DNA from: Xenorhabdus griffiniae
Lineage (GTDB): Bacteria > Pseudomonadota > Gammaproteobacteria > Enterobacterales > Enterobacteriaceae
Reading direction: 5' to 3'
Assembly: GCF_037265215.1 (NCBI RefSeq)
Contig: NZ_CP147737.1
Location: forward strand, 1,178,001-1,242,000
Length of the DNA: 64,000 bases
In this document: positions 9,085 through 18,487 of the stretch, piece by piece
How positions within the stretch are numbered: position 1 is the first letter of the stretch
Layout of the letters: each line of letters starts with the position of its first letter
Notes under the pieces: generated by a model
The model's database searches: none
What the model saw: the letters and a program-made list of their open reading frames with translations, nothing else
What the model was told of the DNA's origin: nothing
Program-made: the position numbers and the translations under genes

Positions 9085-9990
9085 AAAATAGATTATTTTC
9101 CAGGCAATGCTGGCCGTGCCAGCAGTGTATGATATTTATACAACAATAAAAACAGAAGCGTCATACTTCCTGATTTGACTGGACATCATCGGGAATAAAG
9201 AAAAAGCAAAGTGCCATCCTGACCCGGCTGTCGTTCCTCTGTAAGTCTGCTCATCGTAAAGAGGCGATTTTTTAGTCAGTGCTGGCACTGCCAGCAGTGT
9301 ATGATATTTATACAACAATAAAAACAGAAGCATCATATCTCCTGATTTGACCGGAACATCATCGGGAATAAAGAAAAAGCAAAGTGCCATCCTGACCCGG
9401 CTGTCGTTCCTCTGTAAGTCTGCTCATCGTAAAGAGGCGATTTTTTAGTCAGTGCTGGCAGTGCCAGCAGTGTATGATATTCATACAACAATAAAAACAG
9501 AAGCGTCATACTTCCTGATTTGACCGGACATCATCGGGAATATAAGGAAAAGCAAAGTGCCATCCTGACCCGGCTGTCGTTCCTCTGTAAGTCTGCTCAT
9601 CGTAAAGAGGCGATTTTTTAGTCAGTGCTGGTACTGCCAGCAGTGTATGATATTCATACAACAATAAAAACAGAAGCGTCATACCTCCTGATTTGACCGG
9701 AACATCATCGGGAATAAAGAAAAAGCAAAGTGCCATCCTGACCCGGCTGTCGTTCCTCTGTAAGTCTGCTCATCGTAAAGAGGCGATTTTTTAGTCAGTG
9801 CTGGCAGTGCCAGCAGTGTATGATATTCATACAACAATAAAAACAGAAGCGCCATACCTCCTGATTTGACCAGAACATCATCGGGAATATAAGGAAAAGC
9901 AAAGTGTCATCCTGACCCGGCTGTCGTTCCACAGAAGTCTGCCCCCCGTAAAAAGGCGATTTTTTAGTTAACGCTGGTACTGCCAGTGGT
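9085..9990. repeat. Five tandem copies of a 173-bp repeat inside the ICE replication block
   Basis: The landmark GTGTATGATAT recurs at 9125, 9297, 9470, 9643 and 9816, a period of 172-173 bp, and a decayed partial unit ends near 9990. Each unit has a short palindrome of the type TGCTGGCA-C-TGCCAGCA, a TATACAACAATAAAAACAGA stretch, and a GGCGATTTTTTAG block. Units differ by a few substitutions only. Open frames of about 80 codons occur in each unit but repeat with the period and have no independent support. The position, between two replication genes, suggests an origin, partition or copy-control site. Confidence 0.9.
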
Positions 9991-9999
9991 ATGCATTTT

Positions 10000-11223
10000 T
10001 TAATCAATAATATCACGGTGATATTTTGCCAACGTCAGCCTTTGACGGATGTCTTTCACTATGTTGCGGACATGGGCTTGTGAGGAAGGTAAAGCGGGAC
10101 GCTCAACATTTTGAATGAATGCAACCGGCCTCTTCGCAGTGACAGGCGCGGTAACCGCGGTTTCAGGTTGCCCATATAATTTCCCCTCCCGTGCCCGTTT
10201 CATCATTGCCAGCAACCAGCCGACCGGATTGCCGATTTTTCCTGCCTGTAACGCCTTATCCAGGCAATTCAGCACGATCTGCGCCTGTTCAGCAGGCAAC
10301 GCTTGCAGCTGGCTGTTCAGCATCGTCACCGCTTCCGGTTCCAGTTGTCGGCAAAGTCCTTCTGGCAGAAAAAGAGCGGACTGCGATTCTACGTATGTTT
10401 TTTTATTCACATGCTGTGTGAAAGAACGTACATAACGGTTCGGTTTAGCTGGATCACTATAAGACGTTGGTTTCAGGCTGAGTTCGGATACCGAATTCAG
10501 CACAGTTTGTCCCTTTGGTTGGCTTAGTTCGGTTTCCGAACCCGGCTTTATATGACTGAGTTCGGTTAGATGTTTTCCTTGCTGATAGTTTTGGTGCATC
10601 ACCCTTTGCTGCGGGGTCTGAACAACACTCAGCCTTTCTTCCAGCAAACGGATATGACTGTGACGATGGCGCATCAGCGGATCGTCTTTGATGTCGGTCA
10701 GGACGTCCCGGGCCGTCTGGCTGATGGTGCGGTTTTTACTGCGGCAGGCTTCCGCCACCGTATCCAGCCAGTGGGGATCTAAAATCTCGGCATCACGGCA
10801 GGTCAGCGGCTCATCGTGCTGCGCATAGATATTGCCCCGCACCCGTCCGTGTTCATCCCGGATACGCTTGCACAAACTCAGCCAGCCGGTGATCCGCAGC
10901 ATCAGTAATACCCGGCTGACCGTTTCACGGGAGGCCTTACCTTTATAAGGCGAGGCCAGCAGAACTTGCAATTCATCATAGCTGGGGAAAACAGCGCCTT
11001 CATTTTGCTGCGCGTACAGGCGGATCATCATCCAGCCCGTTTTATCCAGTGGCGACAGGCGATCATCCAGCAACAGACGGCGGGGATAGGCATCCTGAAT
11101 ATTGCCCATAAACAGCAGACCACTGCGCAGTTGTGAGACGTCATTGTCCGCCTGTTTTTCCAGGCGCATTTTCATTTTGGCAATGGTGTGTGCAATTATG
11201 CTGTCGGCGGACAGGTTCATCAT
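10000..11223 (-). CDS. STY4528-like ICE/pathogenicity-island replication protein
   Basis: The 407-residue protein starts MMNLSADSIIAHTIAKMKMR, has an N-terminal winged-helix-like region (WMMIRLYAQQ, ETVSRVLLMLRITGWLSLCK) and a variable polar middle. Its C-terminal block, NPVGWLLAMMKRAREGKLYG, is typical of the STY4528 family. These proteins are encoded in the replication and partition module of SPI-7-like ICEs. AAAAGGGAAC precedes the ATG pair. The gene is preceded by its own gap and followed at once by the 173-bp repeats, which could be its binding sites; that link is inferred from position only. Confidence 0.75.
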   Translation of the reverse strand: MMNLSADSIIAHTIAKMKMRLEKQADNDVSQLRSGLLFMGNIQDAYPRRLLLDDRLSPLDKTGWMMIRLYAQQNEGAVFPSYDELQVLLASPYKGKASRETVSRVLLMLRITGWLSLCKRIRDEHGRVRGNIYAQHDEPLTCRDAEILDPHWLDTVAEACRSKNRTISQTARDVLTDIKDDPLMRHRHSHIRLLEERLSVVQTPQQRVMHQNYQQGKHLTELSHIKPGSETELSQPKGQTVLNSVSELSLKPTSYSDPAKPNRYVRSFTQHVNKKTYVESQSALFLPEGLCRQLEPEAVTMLNSQLQALPAEQAQIVLNCLDKALQAGKIGNPVGWLLAMMKRAREGKLYGQPETAVTAPVTAKRPVAFIQNVERPALPSSQAHVRNIVKDIRQRLTLAKYHRDIID

Positions 11224-11314
11224 GTTCCCTTTTCTACGGCGTTAGCCCTAAAAAATAATGTCAGGGCTGCACCCTGTTGCAACAGGGTGCAGAATGACAC
11301 AACTTCAATCACAT

Positions 11315-11572
11315 TCAGGATTTACGAATTTCATTGTTGTAGCGTTCATGGAGCATCAGCTCCCACGATTGCCCGTTATCACGGCTTAACAGTCGCCAGA
11401 ACAATCCCACATTGATTTTCAGATACCCCTTGCCTTTTTCTTTCAGCCGGACGTAATTGCGTTCGCCCCGCTGGTAGCATCGTACCTGATGTTGTGCCTT
11501 GCGGCGAAATGACAGCGGTGCCGTCAAGGGGACATGCAGGCCGGGCATCATTTCCGTTAATTTTCCTGACAT
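11315..11572 (-). CDS. Small basic ICE protein, function unknown
   Basis: The product of about 85 residues begins MSGKLTEMMPGLHVPLTAPL and carries a basic, Arg/Lys-rich centre (RCYQRGERNYVRLKEKGKGY) and the end LMLHERYNNEIRKS. I prefer the ATG at 11570-11572, which has AAGGAAACG before it; an ATG four codons upstream is possible. It lies just behind the DUF2857 gene in the same direction. The small basic fold recalls RelE/ParE-like proteins, but no antitoxin is evident, so I leave the function open. Confidence 0.65.
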   Translation of the reverse strand: MSGKLTEMMPGLHVPLTAPLSFRRKAQHQVRCYQRGERNYVRLKEKGKGYLKINVGLFWRLLSRDNGQSWELMLHERYNNEIRKS

Positions 11573-11592
11573 CGTTTCCTTCATTCCCTGTT

Positions 11593-12168
11593 TTATGCCT
11601 GTTTTTTTACCGGCATCGCTTCACCCCTCTGCTGCCAATCCTTCACGGCACGCCAGACGGACGTCAGCGAAACCGCATGGTGTTCAGCCATCGCCATCAT
11701 GATATCCAGCCCTTCGGCACTGTCCACATCGGTAACCGTTGCCGCCTGCCAGCGCTGCCACAGGTCACGGTTTTCATCTTCCGTCAGGGGCGAGCCGCGC
11801 CCCGGCCGGACTGCCATGCCGGCAATACGTCGGCGGGCGGCGATTTCCAGACTGGACAGGCCAAAAAAATAGTGCATCAGCTCAATAGAACCACCTAATT
11901 CCAGTGCCCGGTCAATCCGTTTCATCCGCTGTTGCTCGATACGTGCCTGTTGTAAGAGGCGCACCAGATTCGTGTGATGAATATGAACACTCAGCACGGA
12001 CACCGGACTGTTGCCTAAGTAATGCAGATCTTCAATCGTCAGGCGCTGCAACATCAGCATCTCTGCGGGGTTCAGCCCTAATACCTCACAACGGCGGATA
12101 TAGCCGTTCTTCAAATCCATCACCAGCTGCAACAGCAGGCTGTTGGTTGATTGCGATAAATGATTCAT
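11593..12168 (-). CDS. DUF2857 family ICE protein
   Basis: The 191-residue protein starts MNHLSQSTNSLLLQLVMDLK, has GLNPAEMLMLQRLTIEDLHY near residue 32 and a helical C-terminal half with GLSSLEIAARRRIAGM and GRGSPLTEDE. This matches the DUF2857 family, encoded between parB and STY4528-like genes in SPI-7/PFGI-1 elements. The N-terminus resembles FlhC-type regulators, so a transcription role is possible. GGAGGAAGTGT before the ATG fits a strong start. Confidence 0.8.
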   Translation of the reverse strand: MNHLSQSTNSLLLQLVMDLKNGYIRRCEVLGLNPAEMLMLQRLTIEDLHYLGNSPVSVLSVHIHHTNLVRLLQQARIEQQRMKRIDRALELGGSIELMHYFFGLSSLEIAARRRIAGMAVRPGRGSPLTEDENRDLWQRWQAATVTDVDSAEGLDIMMAMAEHHAVSLTSVWRAVKDWQQRGEAMPVKKQA

Positions 12169-12247
12169 ACACTTCCTCCACTATCAGGCTAGTCAAAACG
12201 CAATGAATGAACAACACACTGAAAAGCAGGCACCCCGACCGGCATCG

Positions 12248-13840
12248 CTACATCGTCAACGTCTCCGGTACCACCTCACGCTGAAGCTCACGCAAGCGGC
12301 GAATAACCCGGATAAGCCGCAGAAATTTCACGGTCTGGGTATCATCCAGCAGAGGCGATCCTTCCCGCCTGGCGGTGCCAAGCAGAACAGCCGTCAGCGT
12401 CAGTTCACTGCTGTCAGCCGAGGCTTCTCCGGTCAGTGTGTGCAATAAACGCGAAAAAGGATGGGCATTTTGCGTATTGGCCAGACAAAATCCCGCCGCC
12501 CCCTCTTCCGGCTGTGACAGCAAATCGCTGTCACAGCCCACCACTTCCGCCAGTTCGAAAGCCAGCCGAAATGCCATGTTTTGCAGGTGTTCAATATCAT
12601 CCTGCATCGGGGAAATCGCCCAGACCGAACTGACCGGCTCCAGCCCGGTTTGGGCAAAATGCAGACATTCACCTTCAGGAACAGGCAAGGCCGGTTCAGA
12701 CAGGTTATTCGTGCTATCTGGCTGATAAGGGGGAATAACCGGATTTTTTCGAGGAGACGTGGCGGACACTTGTGCATTATCGACCGGAGCGTGTTCGGGT
12801 TCAGGTGCCTTCACCTTATCAGTGGTGGGTTGAGAAATTATTCGTGGATTCGATTCCCTGTTTTGCACTCGAATCTGCGCCGTGTTATCCGTCTCAGATT
12901 CTTCCGGCACTGGCACACTATCAAACGCCGTAGCCTGCTCGCCGAAGAGCTGCCGACGGTTACTTTCCTTCGGATCTAATTCCAATACCCAACGGTCGTA
13001 ATTGAGCAGCGGGTGCGGCAGTGCCTGCAATAAATCGCCAATCAGTTCATCCCGGAACATTTCCGGCGACCAGACTTCCGGTGAATCAAATTTGCGGCAG
13101 CAGGCACCAAAGACCTCATCAAAGGTGACGGCCGGTTCCGGGTTTATACTGGTCACATGCTGTTGCCAGATCGCCTCGGCATCCAGCCGCAAGGCCAGTA
13201 GAGGTCTTATCTGTGACGAACCCAGCCCGGATTCCAGCAGGTTAGGCATCCACGGGTACAGGTATTTCACAGTATGCTCCATCCGGCTAATGTGACCATC
13301 GCTGACAGGGAAACCCGCCTGACGCAACAGCGCTGACAATTCCCGCAGGGAGATTTTTTTTTGTTGCTGCGCTTCATAAATTGCCCTTGCCTTGCGGATA
13401 CCCTGCGCTTTTTCAATAAAGCTGAGTTCACCCCGCAGCTCATTTTCGGTCAGGTGCCCGATAACACACTGTAAACGCCCCGGCCACGGTTTAAACAGGC
13501 AATGAACCCGATAAAAATGTTCATCCCCGGTCTCCTGCCACAATTCGGACAGAATTTGATAGCGCGTATTCCCGCCATCACTGAAGATATAGACCTCATC
13601 GCCATCCGGGTCACGCGTGACTTTCGGCACTGTATCCAGTCCACGGGCTTTTATGGATGCCTTGATATCGTCATAACGCGGGTTGCGGCGGGTTCGGGGG
13701 TTATCCGGATTCGGGCGAAGCTGATCTAATGTCAGGACCATTGGCATTTCCGCCATCGGCGGGCTGTCATTGCGGGTAGCCACGGCCTGCCGTCCCTGCT
13801 GTAACAAAGCATGGCCTAAATTCAACGTATTGCGTCCCAT
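12248..13840 (-). CDS. ParB family partition protein of the ICE
   Basis: The 530-residue protein has a ParB/Srx N-terminal domain (VLTLDQLRPNPDNPRTRRNP near residue 35, FSDGGNTRYQILSELW near 90). A helix-turn-helix centre follows (SLRELSALLRQAGFPVSDGH near 175). Beyond that is a long ICE-specific C-terminal half with an acidic, Pro/Thr-rich linker. This is the TIGR03764 type. It should load on a parS-like site and work with the ParA encoded at 15584-16471 to keep the excised element. It starts 3 bp behind the dnaB-like stop, so the genes are coupled. Confidence 0.88.
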   Translation of the reverse strand: MGRNTLNLGHALLQQGRQAVATRNDSPPMAEMPMVLTLDQLRPNPDNPRTRRNPRYDDIKASIKARGLDTVPKVTRDPDGDEVYIFSDGGNTRYQILSELWQETGDEHFYRVHCLFKPWPGRLQCVIGHLTENELRGELSFIEKAQGIRKARAIYEAQQQKKISLRELSALLRQAGFPVSDGHISRMEHTVKYLYPWMPNLLESGLGSSQIRPLLALRLDAEAIWQQHVTSINPEPAVTFDEVFGACCRKFDSPEVWSPEMFRDELIGDLLQALPHPLLNYDRWVLELDPKESNRRQLFGEQATAFDSVPVPEESETDNTAQIRVQNRESNPRIISQPTTDKVKAPEPEHAPVDNAQVSATSPRKNPVIPPYQPDSTNNLSEPALPVPEGECLHFAQTGLEPVSSVWAISPMQDDIEHLQNMAFRLAFELAEVVGCDSDLLSQPEEGAAGFCLANTQNAHPFSRLLHTLTGEASADSSELTLTAVLLGTARREGSPLLDDTQTVKFLRLIRVIRRLRELQREVVPETLTM

Positions 13841-13843
13841 CCT

Positions 13844-15208
13844 TTACCTCCCGTCGCTGCCGATATCCGAAAAACGCGTATACCGGCCGTCAAACCGCAC
13901 GCGAACTGTGCCTGTCGGTCCCTGACGCTGCTTACCAATAATGATTTCGGCAATCCCGCTATCCGGAGTGTCTTCGTGATAGACTTCATCGCGGTAAAGG
14001 TGCAGGATCAAATCGGCGTCCTGCTCCAGTGAGCCGGAATCCCGCAGATCGCCGTTGTTGGGGCGTTTATCCGGGCGGATTTCGACCTGCCGGTTAAGCT
14101 GGGACAACGCCAGCACCGGACACTCCAGCTCTTTGCCCAACGCTTTCAGGCTGCGGGAGATGTCGGCAATTTCCTGAGTGCGGTTTTCCTGCCCGGGGGC
14201 GCACATCAACTGGAGGTAATCCACCATAATCAGAGCCGGTTTACCGTATTGGCGGGTATAACGGCGGGCACGGGCACGTAATAGCGCAGGGGTCTGGTAA
14301 CTGCAATCATCGATAATCAGCCGTTGATCCCATTGGGCAAACTGATCGAGACTCTGGCTGATGCGTCCCCACTGTTCATCATCCAGCAGACCGCTGCGCA
14401 GCGCACTTAATGCTACGCTGCCTTCCATCGCCGACAAACGCAGCATCAGTTGTGAGGCCGGCATTTCCAGGCTGAAAACCTGTACCACCGCATCGTCCCG
14501 CTGCCGCAGCGCACCGAGGCAACAGGCCAGCCCCAGTGCGGTTTTGCCCATGGAAGGACGGGCAGCCAGCAGAATGAGATCGCCAGCCTGCAAGCCACAG
14601 GTCATGTCATCCAGCGCCTGAAAACCTGTCGGTGTACCGGTGATCCCATTGCTGCCCTGTATGCGCTCCAAATGGGCAATCAGGGCATCCGCCCCTTGCA
14701 GCAGGGTCACGGCCCGATGTTGCCGTGCCGCCCCTTTTTCTGCCAGATTAAACAATTGACTTTCTGCCTGCTCAATCAGGGCATCTGACAAAATATTGGG
14801 CTGAAAAACTTCCGCGCTGAGGGACTTACCCAGTGCCAGTAACTGACGTAACCGGCTTTTTTCTGCCACAATGCGGGCATATTCCTCAATATTGGCTGCA
14901 CTGGGTGTGTTTTTACACACTTCCGCCACATAGGCAAAACCGCCGGCGCTGTCTATTTGCCCCCGCTGTGTCAGCCTGTCGGTCAGGGTGATCAGATCAA
15001 ACGGACAGTTTTTTTCGCTCAGTTCCGCAATAGCCTGATAAATTATCCGGTGTGCCGGGAAGAAGAAATCGTCGGCCGCCAGCAGCTGAACAACGCTGTC
15101 CCAACGATCATTCTCCAGTACCAGCCCGCCAATCACGCCCACCTCGGCATAAGCGTAGCTGGGTTCCGCTTCACTGATGGCCTGTAAAGCATTATGATCC
15201 AGATTCAT
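13844..15208 (-). CDS. dnaB: DnaB-like replicative helicase of the ICE
   Basis: The 454-residue protein has the DnaB N-terminal collar (EAEPSYAYAEVGVIGGLVLE). Its RecA-like motor has Walker A LLAARPSMGKTALGL near residue 205, VFSLEMPASQLMLRLSAMEG near 240, Walker B LIMVDYLQLM near 325 and ALSQLNRQVE near 360. It unwinds DNA at the fork during element replication. The start overlaps the end of the upstream small ORF by 17 bp. It is an element-encoded paralogue of the host dnaB. Confidence 0.93.
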   Translation of the reverse strand: MNLDHNALQAISEAEPSYAYAEVGVIGGLVLENDRWDSVVQLLAADDFFFPAHRIIYQAIAELSEKNCPFDLITLTDRLTQRGQIDSAGGFAYVAEVCKNTPSAANIEEYARIVAEKSRLRQLLALGKSLSAEVFQPNILSDALIEQAESQLFNLAEKGAARQHRAVTLLQGADALIAHLERIQGSNGITGTPTGFQALDDMTCGLQAGDLILLAARPSMGKTALGLACCLGALRQRDDAVVQVFSLEMPASQLMLRLSAMEGSVALSALRSGLLDDEQWGRISQSLDQFAQWDQRLIIDDCSYQTPALLRARARRYTRQYGKPALIMVDYLQLMCAPGQENRTQEIADISRSLKALGKELECPVLALSQLNRQVEIRPDKRPNNGDLRDSGSLEQDADLILHLYRDEVYHEDTPDSGIAEIIIGKQRQGPTGTVRVRFDGRYTRFSDIGSDGR

Positions 15209-15587
15209 GGGTCACCTCCCTGTTGACGGCGTTCAATGCCCTCACTAAACGCAGTGGCAGATGCGGGGAAGAAACCCAGAACAGCCCCTCTTTTGCGATT
15301 AAATACTGTGGCTTACCCTTTCCCCAACCACATTCCAGCAGGACTAAATCACCCGGTGTACCCTGCATCAGTGACCGTTCACGCAATTCCTCTTCATGGC
15401 GGGGGCTGAAATACTCCACCTGCTCAGGCGGAACAGCCCAGATAACGGGTAATAATGTCCAGAGCTTTGCCAGTGCGGCTTTACGGTCAGGTGCATCAAT
15501 GAATATAACCCCATCATCCTGCGTATCCGTGAAGGGTAATTCCGGATTGTCATAACAAAAACAGACGGCTTGCCAGATAACATTCAT
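15192..15587 (-). CDS. Conserved ICE protein between parA and dnaB
   Basis: The 131-residue product starts MNVIWQAVCFCYDNPELPFT and includes VIFIDAPDRKAALAKLWTLL and HLPLRLVRALNAVNREVTHE. It overlaps parA by 4 bp at its start and dnaB by 17 bp at its end, so the three are one translation unit. I recognise no catalytic motif. Its fixed place in the partition/replication block suggests an accessory role there. Confidence 0.7.
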   Translation of the reverse strand: MNVIWQAVCFCYDNPELPFTDTQDDGVIFIDAPDRKAALAKLWTLLPVIWAVPPEQVEYFSPRHEEELRERSLMQGTPGDLVLLECGWGKGKPQYLIAKEGLFWVSSPHLPLRLVRALNAVNREVTHESGS

Positions 15588-16471
15588 TGCACGTCCCCCG
15601 TCGGTTGGTTGACCAGCACGGTATCAAACCTGGCTGTCCACTCGGGGAACAGTTCACAGGCCAGACTGTGCATGGTCTGGGCGGCAGCCGGGCTTTTGCG
15701 TTTAGTTTTATATTCCAGGCGATGAACAGGCTGGGCACGAACGTGACCCAATTTGTAGATATCCAGCAGATCTATCCGGGTTTTCAATAACTGGTAAACA
15801 CACCGGCCTCCTAACGCGGACGTATCGTACCGTTGGTGTTCGATAATATCGGTCAGTTCATTGAGCGTATCCCGATCCAGCCGGGTACCTTCAATCCCAT
15901 TAGCCAGTATCTGAATAAGCGGAAGCTGAATGCCGTAATTTTCGAATGACTTAAGGCGAGTCAACATCCGCAACGTGCCACGCAGAAACTCCCGCACATC
16001 CGGCAGGATCGGTTTAATTATCCCCAGCACATGATGTGTGGCAGCCAACACGACCAGTTCTGTCATTACCCCGGTTGCGCCTTTGGAGTCAATAATAATG
16101 ACATCGTATTGATGAAAAAGTGGATGTTGCAAAATATTGCGCAGACGAAGACGCCCGTCAGGGGCGTGCAGCATCGCGGTTGGCAAGAGTTCATCGGGAT
16201 CGTTGGAGATAATGATATCGAGGTTGTTGATCACGGTGCGAGAAATGAACGGGTCTGGCTGATTCAGATCCACCGTCTGCATCAACAATTCATACAGCCC
16301 CGCCGGGGCTTCATACTTCAGGTTAAAAATACTGCTGGACGTGGGTTGCGAATAATCGCCATCAACCAGGAGAGAACGTAAACCGGCATCGGCCAAGAAT
16401 CCGGCCAGATTAGCCGCTTTTGTGGACTTACCTTCACCGCCTTTAGGGGAAATTATCGGAAGTATTTTCAT
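15584..16471 (-). CDS. parA: ParA/Soj family partition ATPase of the ICE
   Basis: The protein of about 295 residues begins MKILPIISPKGGEGKSTKAA, a deviant Walker A box (KGGEGKST) characteristic of ParA/MinD ATPases. LLVDGDYSQPTSS (A') follows near residue 37 and YDVIIIDSKGATG (Walker B) near 110. It drives segregation or stabilisation of the excised element together with the ParB-like protein. It is the first gene of the module, adjacent to the tRNA-Phe junction, as usual for this ICE class. I chose the ATG at 16471; a GTG three codons upstream is possible. Confidence 0.92.
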   Translation of the reverse strand: MKILPIISPKGGEGKSTKAANLAGFLADAGLRSLLVDGDYSQPTSSSIFNLKYEAPAGLYELLMQTVDLNQPDPFISRTVINNLDIIISNDPDELLPTAMLHAPDGRLRLRNILQHPLFHQYDVIIIDSKGATGVMTELVVLAATHHVLGIIKPILPDVREFLRGTLRMLTRLKSFENYGIQLPLIQILANGIEGTRLDRDTLNELTDIIEHQRYDTSALGGRCVYQLLKTRIDLLDIYKLGHVRAQPVHRLEYKTKRKSPAAAQTMHSLACELFPEWTARFDTVLVNQPTGDVQ

Positions 16472-16520
16472 TTTGTACACTTATTCAATTGGTTAAGCGT
16501 ACAAACTGTACAAATTAGGG
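16470..16520. promoter_or_regulatory. GTACAAA-type repeats upstream of parA
   Basis: TTTGTAC, GTACAAA and a second GTACAAA occur within 50 bp before parA, two of them adjacent as CGTACAAACTGTACAAA and one inverted. They could be operator or parS-like sites for the ParA/ParB pair. This is position-based inference. Confidence 0.4.
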
Positions 16521-16546
16521 CATTTTACATTGAATTAACTTACGAT

Positions 16547-16595
16547 GGGATTGAAAATCCCCGTATCGGTGGTTCGATTCCGCCTCCGGGCACCA
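16547..16595 (+). other. attachment-site junction: 3' fragment of tRNA-Phe
   Basis: The 49 bp match the 3' two thirds of a tRNA-Phe gene. The anticodon arm is visible (GGGA-TTGAAAA-TCCCC, anticodon GAA), then a T arm (GGTGGTTCGATTCCGCC), then acceptor end TCCGGGCACCA. The D arm and 5' acceptor strand are absent, so this is not a working tRNA. Elements of the SPI-7 class integrate in tRNA-Phe and leave such a repeat. Here it separates the parA end of the ICE from a second island whose integrase starts 166 bp later. Confidence 0.9.
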
Positions 16596-16760
16596 CTTCA
16601 ACTTCCAGTGAAGTCCAGCCCAGTCAAACAATTCCTACTAAATCCAGCAAAATCAACATCCATTCTTATTTTTAGGTCTAGTTTCGTCTGTTGCAATCAA
16701 GAGGCAGCGAAGGGCATAATTCGGGGCACTTACCGTTCGATTACAAGGATGCCCTTAATA

Positions 16761-18032
16761 ATGAAACTAAACGCCCGGCAAATCGAAACTGCAAAGCCCA
16801 AAGAAAAAACCTACAAACTCGCCGATGGCGGCGGTCTCTATTTAGAAGTCTCGTCACGCGGCTCGAAATACTGGCGGATGAAGTATTACCGCCCCACCGA
16901 TAAGAAAGAAGACCGTCTGGCGTTCGGCGTTTATCCAACGGTGTCGTTAGCCGATGCCCGCGCTAAACGGGATGAAGCCAAAAAACTGATGGCACAAGGC
17001 ATCGATCCCAAAGCCGAAAAGAAAGGCACCCCAACGCCCGCCAAAGTCAATTCGTTTGAAGAAGTCGCCCGTGCATGGCATGCCAGCAACAAACGCTGGA
17101 GTGACAGCCACCGTCAGAAAGTACTGCGCAGCCTTGAACAGTACATCTTCCCCCATATCGGCGCCCGCGATATTACCACACTGCGCACCAGCCAGTTGTT
17201 AGCGCCGGTCAAAGCCATTGATGAGCAGGGCAAACATGATATTGCTCAACGTCTACGGCAGCGCACCACAGCTATCATGCGCTATGCAGTTCAGAATGAT
17301 ATTCTGGAGTCCAACCCGGCTAATGATATGGCCGGAGCACTCACCACCACAAAATCCCGTCACCACCCTGCCCTGCCTCATGAAGATTTACCGGATTTCC
17401 TGAACCGATTGTCTGTTTATCGCGGGCGCCTGCTGACCAAAATCGCGGTAGAACTGGCACTGCTGACGTTTGTCCGTTCCAGTGAGCTGAGATTTGCCCG
17501 CTGGCAGGAAATCGACCTTGAAAATGCGGTGTGGAAAATTCCCGCCACAAGGCAACCGATCAAAGGCGTTCGCTTTTCTGAACGTGGCATGAAAATGAAA
17601 ACGGATCACCTTGTCCCGTTGAGCCGTCAAGCTGTCTCGTTATTCAAAGAGTTGAGCGTACTGAGCGGCAACTGCGAAGTGGTATTCCCCAGTGATCATG
17701 ATGCTGCGAAAGTTATGAGTGAAAACACCGTCAATAAGGCGCTACGGGCGATGGGCTATGACACCCAAACCGATGTCTGCGGGCATGGCTTCCGCACAAT
17801 GGCGCGCGGTGCAATGGGTGAATCCGGTCTGTGGAGCGATGACGCCATCGAACGCCAGCTCAGCCATATCGAACGAAACAACGTCCGGGCGGCGTATATT
17901 CACACCTCTAAACATCTGGATGAACGGCGGCTGATGGTGCAATGGTGGGCGGACTATCTGGATGCGAACCGGGAAAAGTCAATCACACCCTATGACTTCG
18001 CCAAACCACTGCGCGACAGAAAAAACCGCTAG
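16761..18032 (+). CDS. int: P4-type tyrosine integrase of the tRNA-Phe island
   Basis: The 423-residue protein begins MKLNARQIETAKPKEKTYKL with the DUF4102 arm-binding domain (ADGGGLYLEVSSRGSKYWRM). A core-binding domain and the catalytic domain follow. The catalytic residues are visible as Arg in VRSSELRFARW, HxxR in GHGFRTMARG and the nucleophilic Tyr in AAYIHTS. It is next to the tRNA-Phe 3' fragment, transcribed away from it, the usual layout for P4-like islands. AAGGA stands 11 bp before this ATG; another ATG four codons upstream is possible. Confidence 0.93.
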   Translation: MKLNARQIETAKPKEKTYKLADGGGLYLEVSSRGSKYWRMKYYRPTDKKEDRLAFGVYPTVSLADARAKRDEAKKLMAQGIDPKAEKKGTPTPAKVNSFEEVARAWHASNKRWSDSHRQKVLRSLEQYIFPHIGARDITTLRTSQLLAPVKAIDEQGKHDIAQRLRQRTTAIMRYAVQNDILESNPANDMAGALTTTKSRHHPALPHEDLPDFLNRLSVYRGRLLTKIAVELALLTFVRSSELRFARWQEIDLENAVWKIPATRQPIKGVRFSERGMKMKTDHLVPLSRQAVSLFKELSVLSGNCEVVFPSDHDAAKVMSENTVNKALRAMGYDTQTDVCGHGFRTMARGAMGESGLWSDDAIERQLSHIERNNVRAAYIHTSKHLDERRLMVQWWADYLDANREKSITPYDFAKPLRDRKNR

Positions 18033-18171
18033 TACAATTTGCAACCCGTTAATTTTCATCGGGAGAAAAACAATTAACGCTGTTCATTAAGTCTTGCTTT
18101 TTAAATAATCCGCCTGTCATCAAACAACGTCCACGATGATATTTCAGGGACTGGGTAACAGGAGAAGTGAC

Positions 18172-18378
18172 ATGACAGTGGCTGCATTGAAAACAAGCCT
18201 GATTCGTTTGCCGGAAGTACAACGCAGGACGGGTTACAGCAAAGCGTGGATCTACAAGCTGATTAGCGATGGAGAATTCCCGAAACAGGTCAAAATTGGT
18301 CCGCGTTCCGTGGCTTTTATTGAAGCAGAAATTGATAACTGGATCGCCCAGCGGATTGCAGAATCGCGGGCGGCATAA
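18172..18378 (+). CDS. AlpA-type transcription regulator
   Basis: The 68-residue protein has the AlpA/MerR-like winged helix: SLIRLPEVQRRTGYSKAWIY then KLISDGEFPKQVKIGPRSVA. Members regulate integrase or excision in P4-like elements. Start is the ATG at 18172 behind GGAGAAGTGAC. It lies between the integrase and the primase genes, the standard place. An inverted pair AACGCCC/GGGCGTT at 18421-18456 follows it and may end or attenuate the transcript. Confidence 0.9.
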   Translation: MTVAALKTSLIRLPEVQRRTGYSKAWIYKLISDGEFPKQVKIGPRSVAFIEAEIDNWIAQRIAESRAA

Positions 18379-18487
18379 CACAGAAAAGAAGATGACATAA
18401 GACACGTAACATAAAAACACAACGCCCCGAAGTGCGGCAAACACTGACAGGGCGTTTAACCAATAACCATTCGTAAGGTAAAAAATT

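Noticed and set aside
9085..9990. CRISPR array
   Set aside because: The repeat is 173 bp long and contiguous without unique spacers of constant size, and no cas gene is near.
9136..10016. Open frames of 73-84 codons in the 9.1-10.0 kb repeats (MALCFFFIPDDV type)
   Set aside because: They recur with the 173-bp period, lack ribosome sites and change length with small indels, so they are by-products of the repeat.
16547..16595. Functional tRNA-Phe gene
   Set aside because: Only the anticodon arm, T arm and 3' acceptor end are present; the 5' third is missing.
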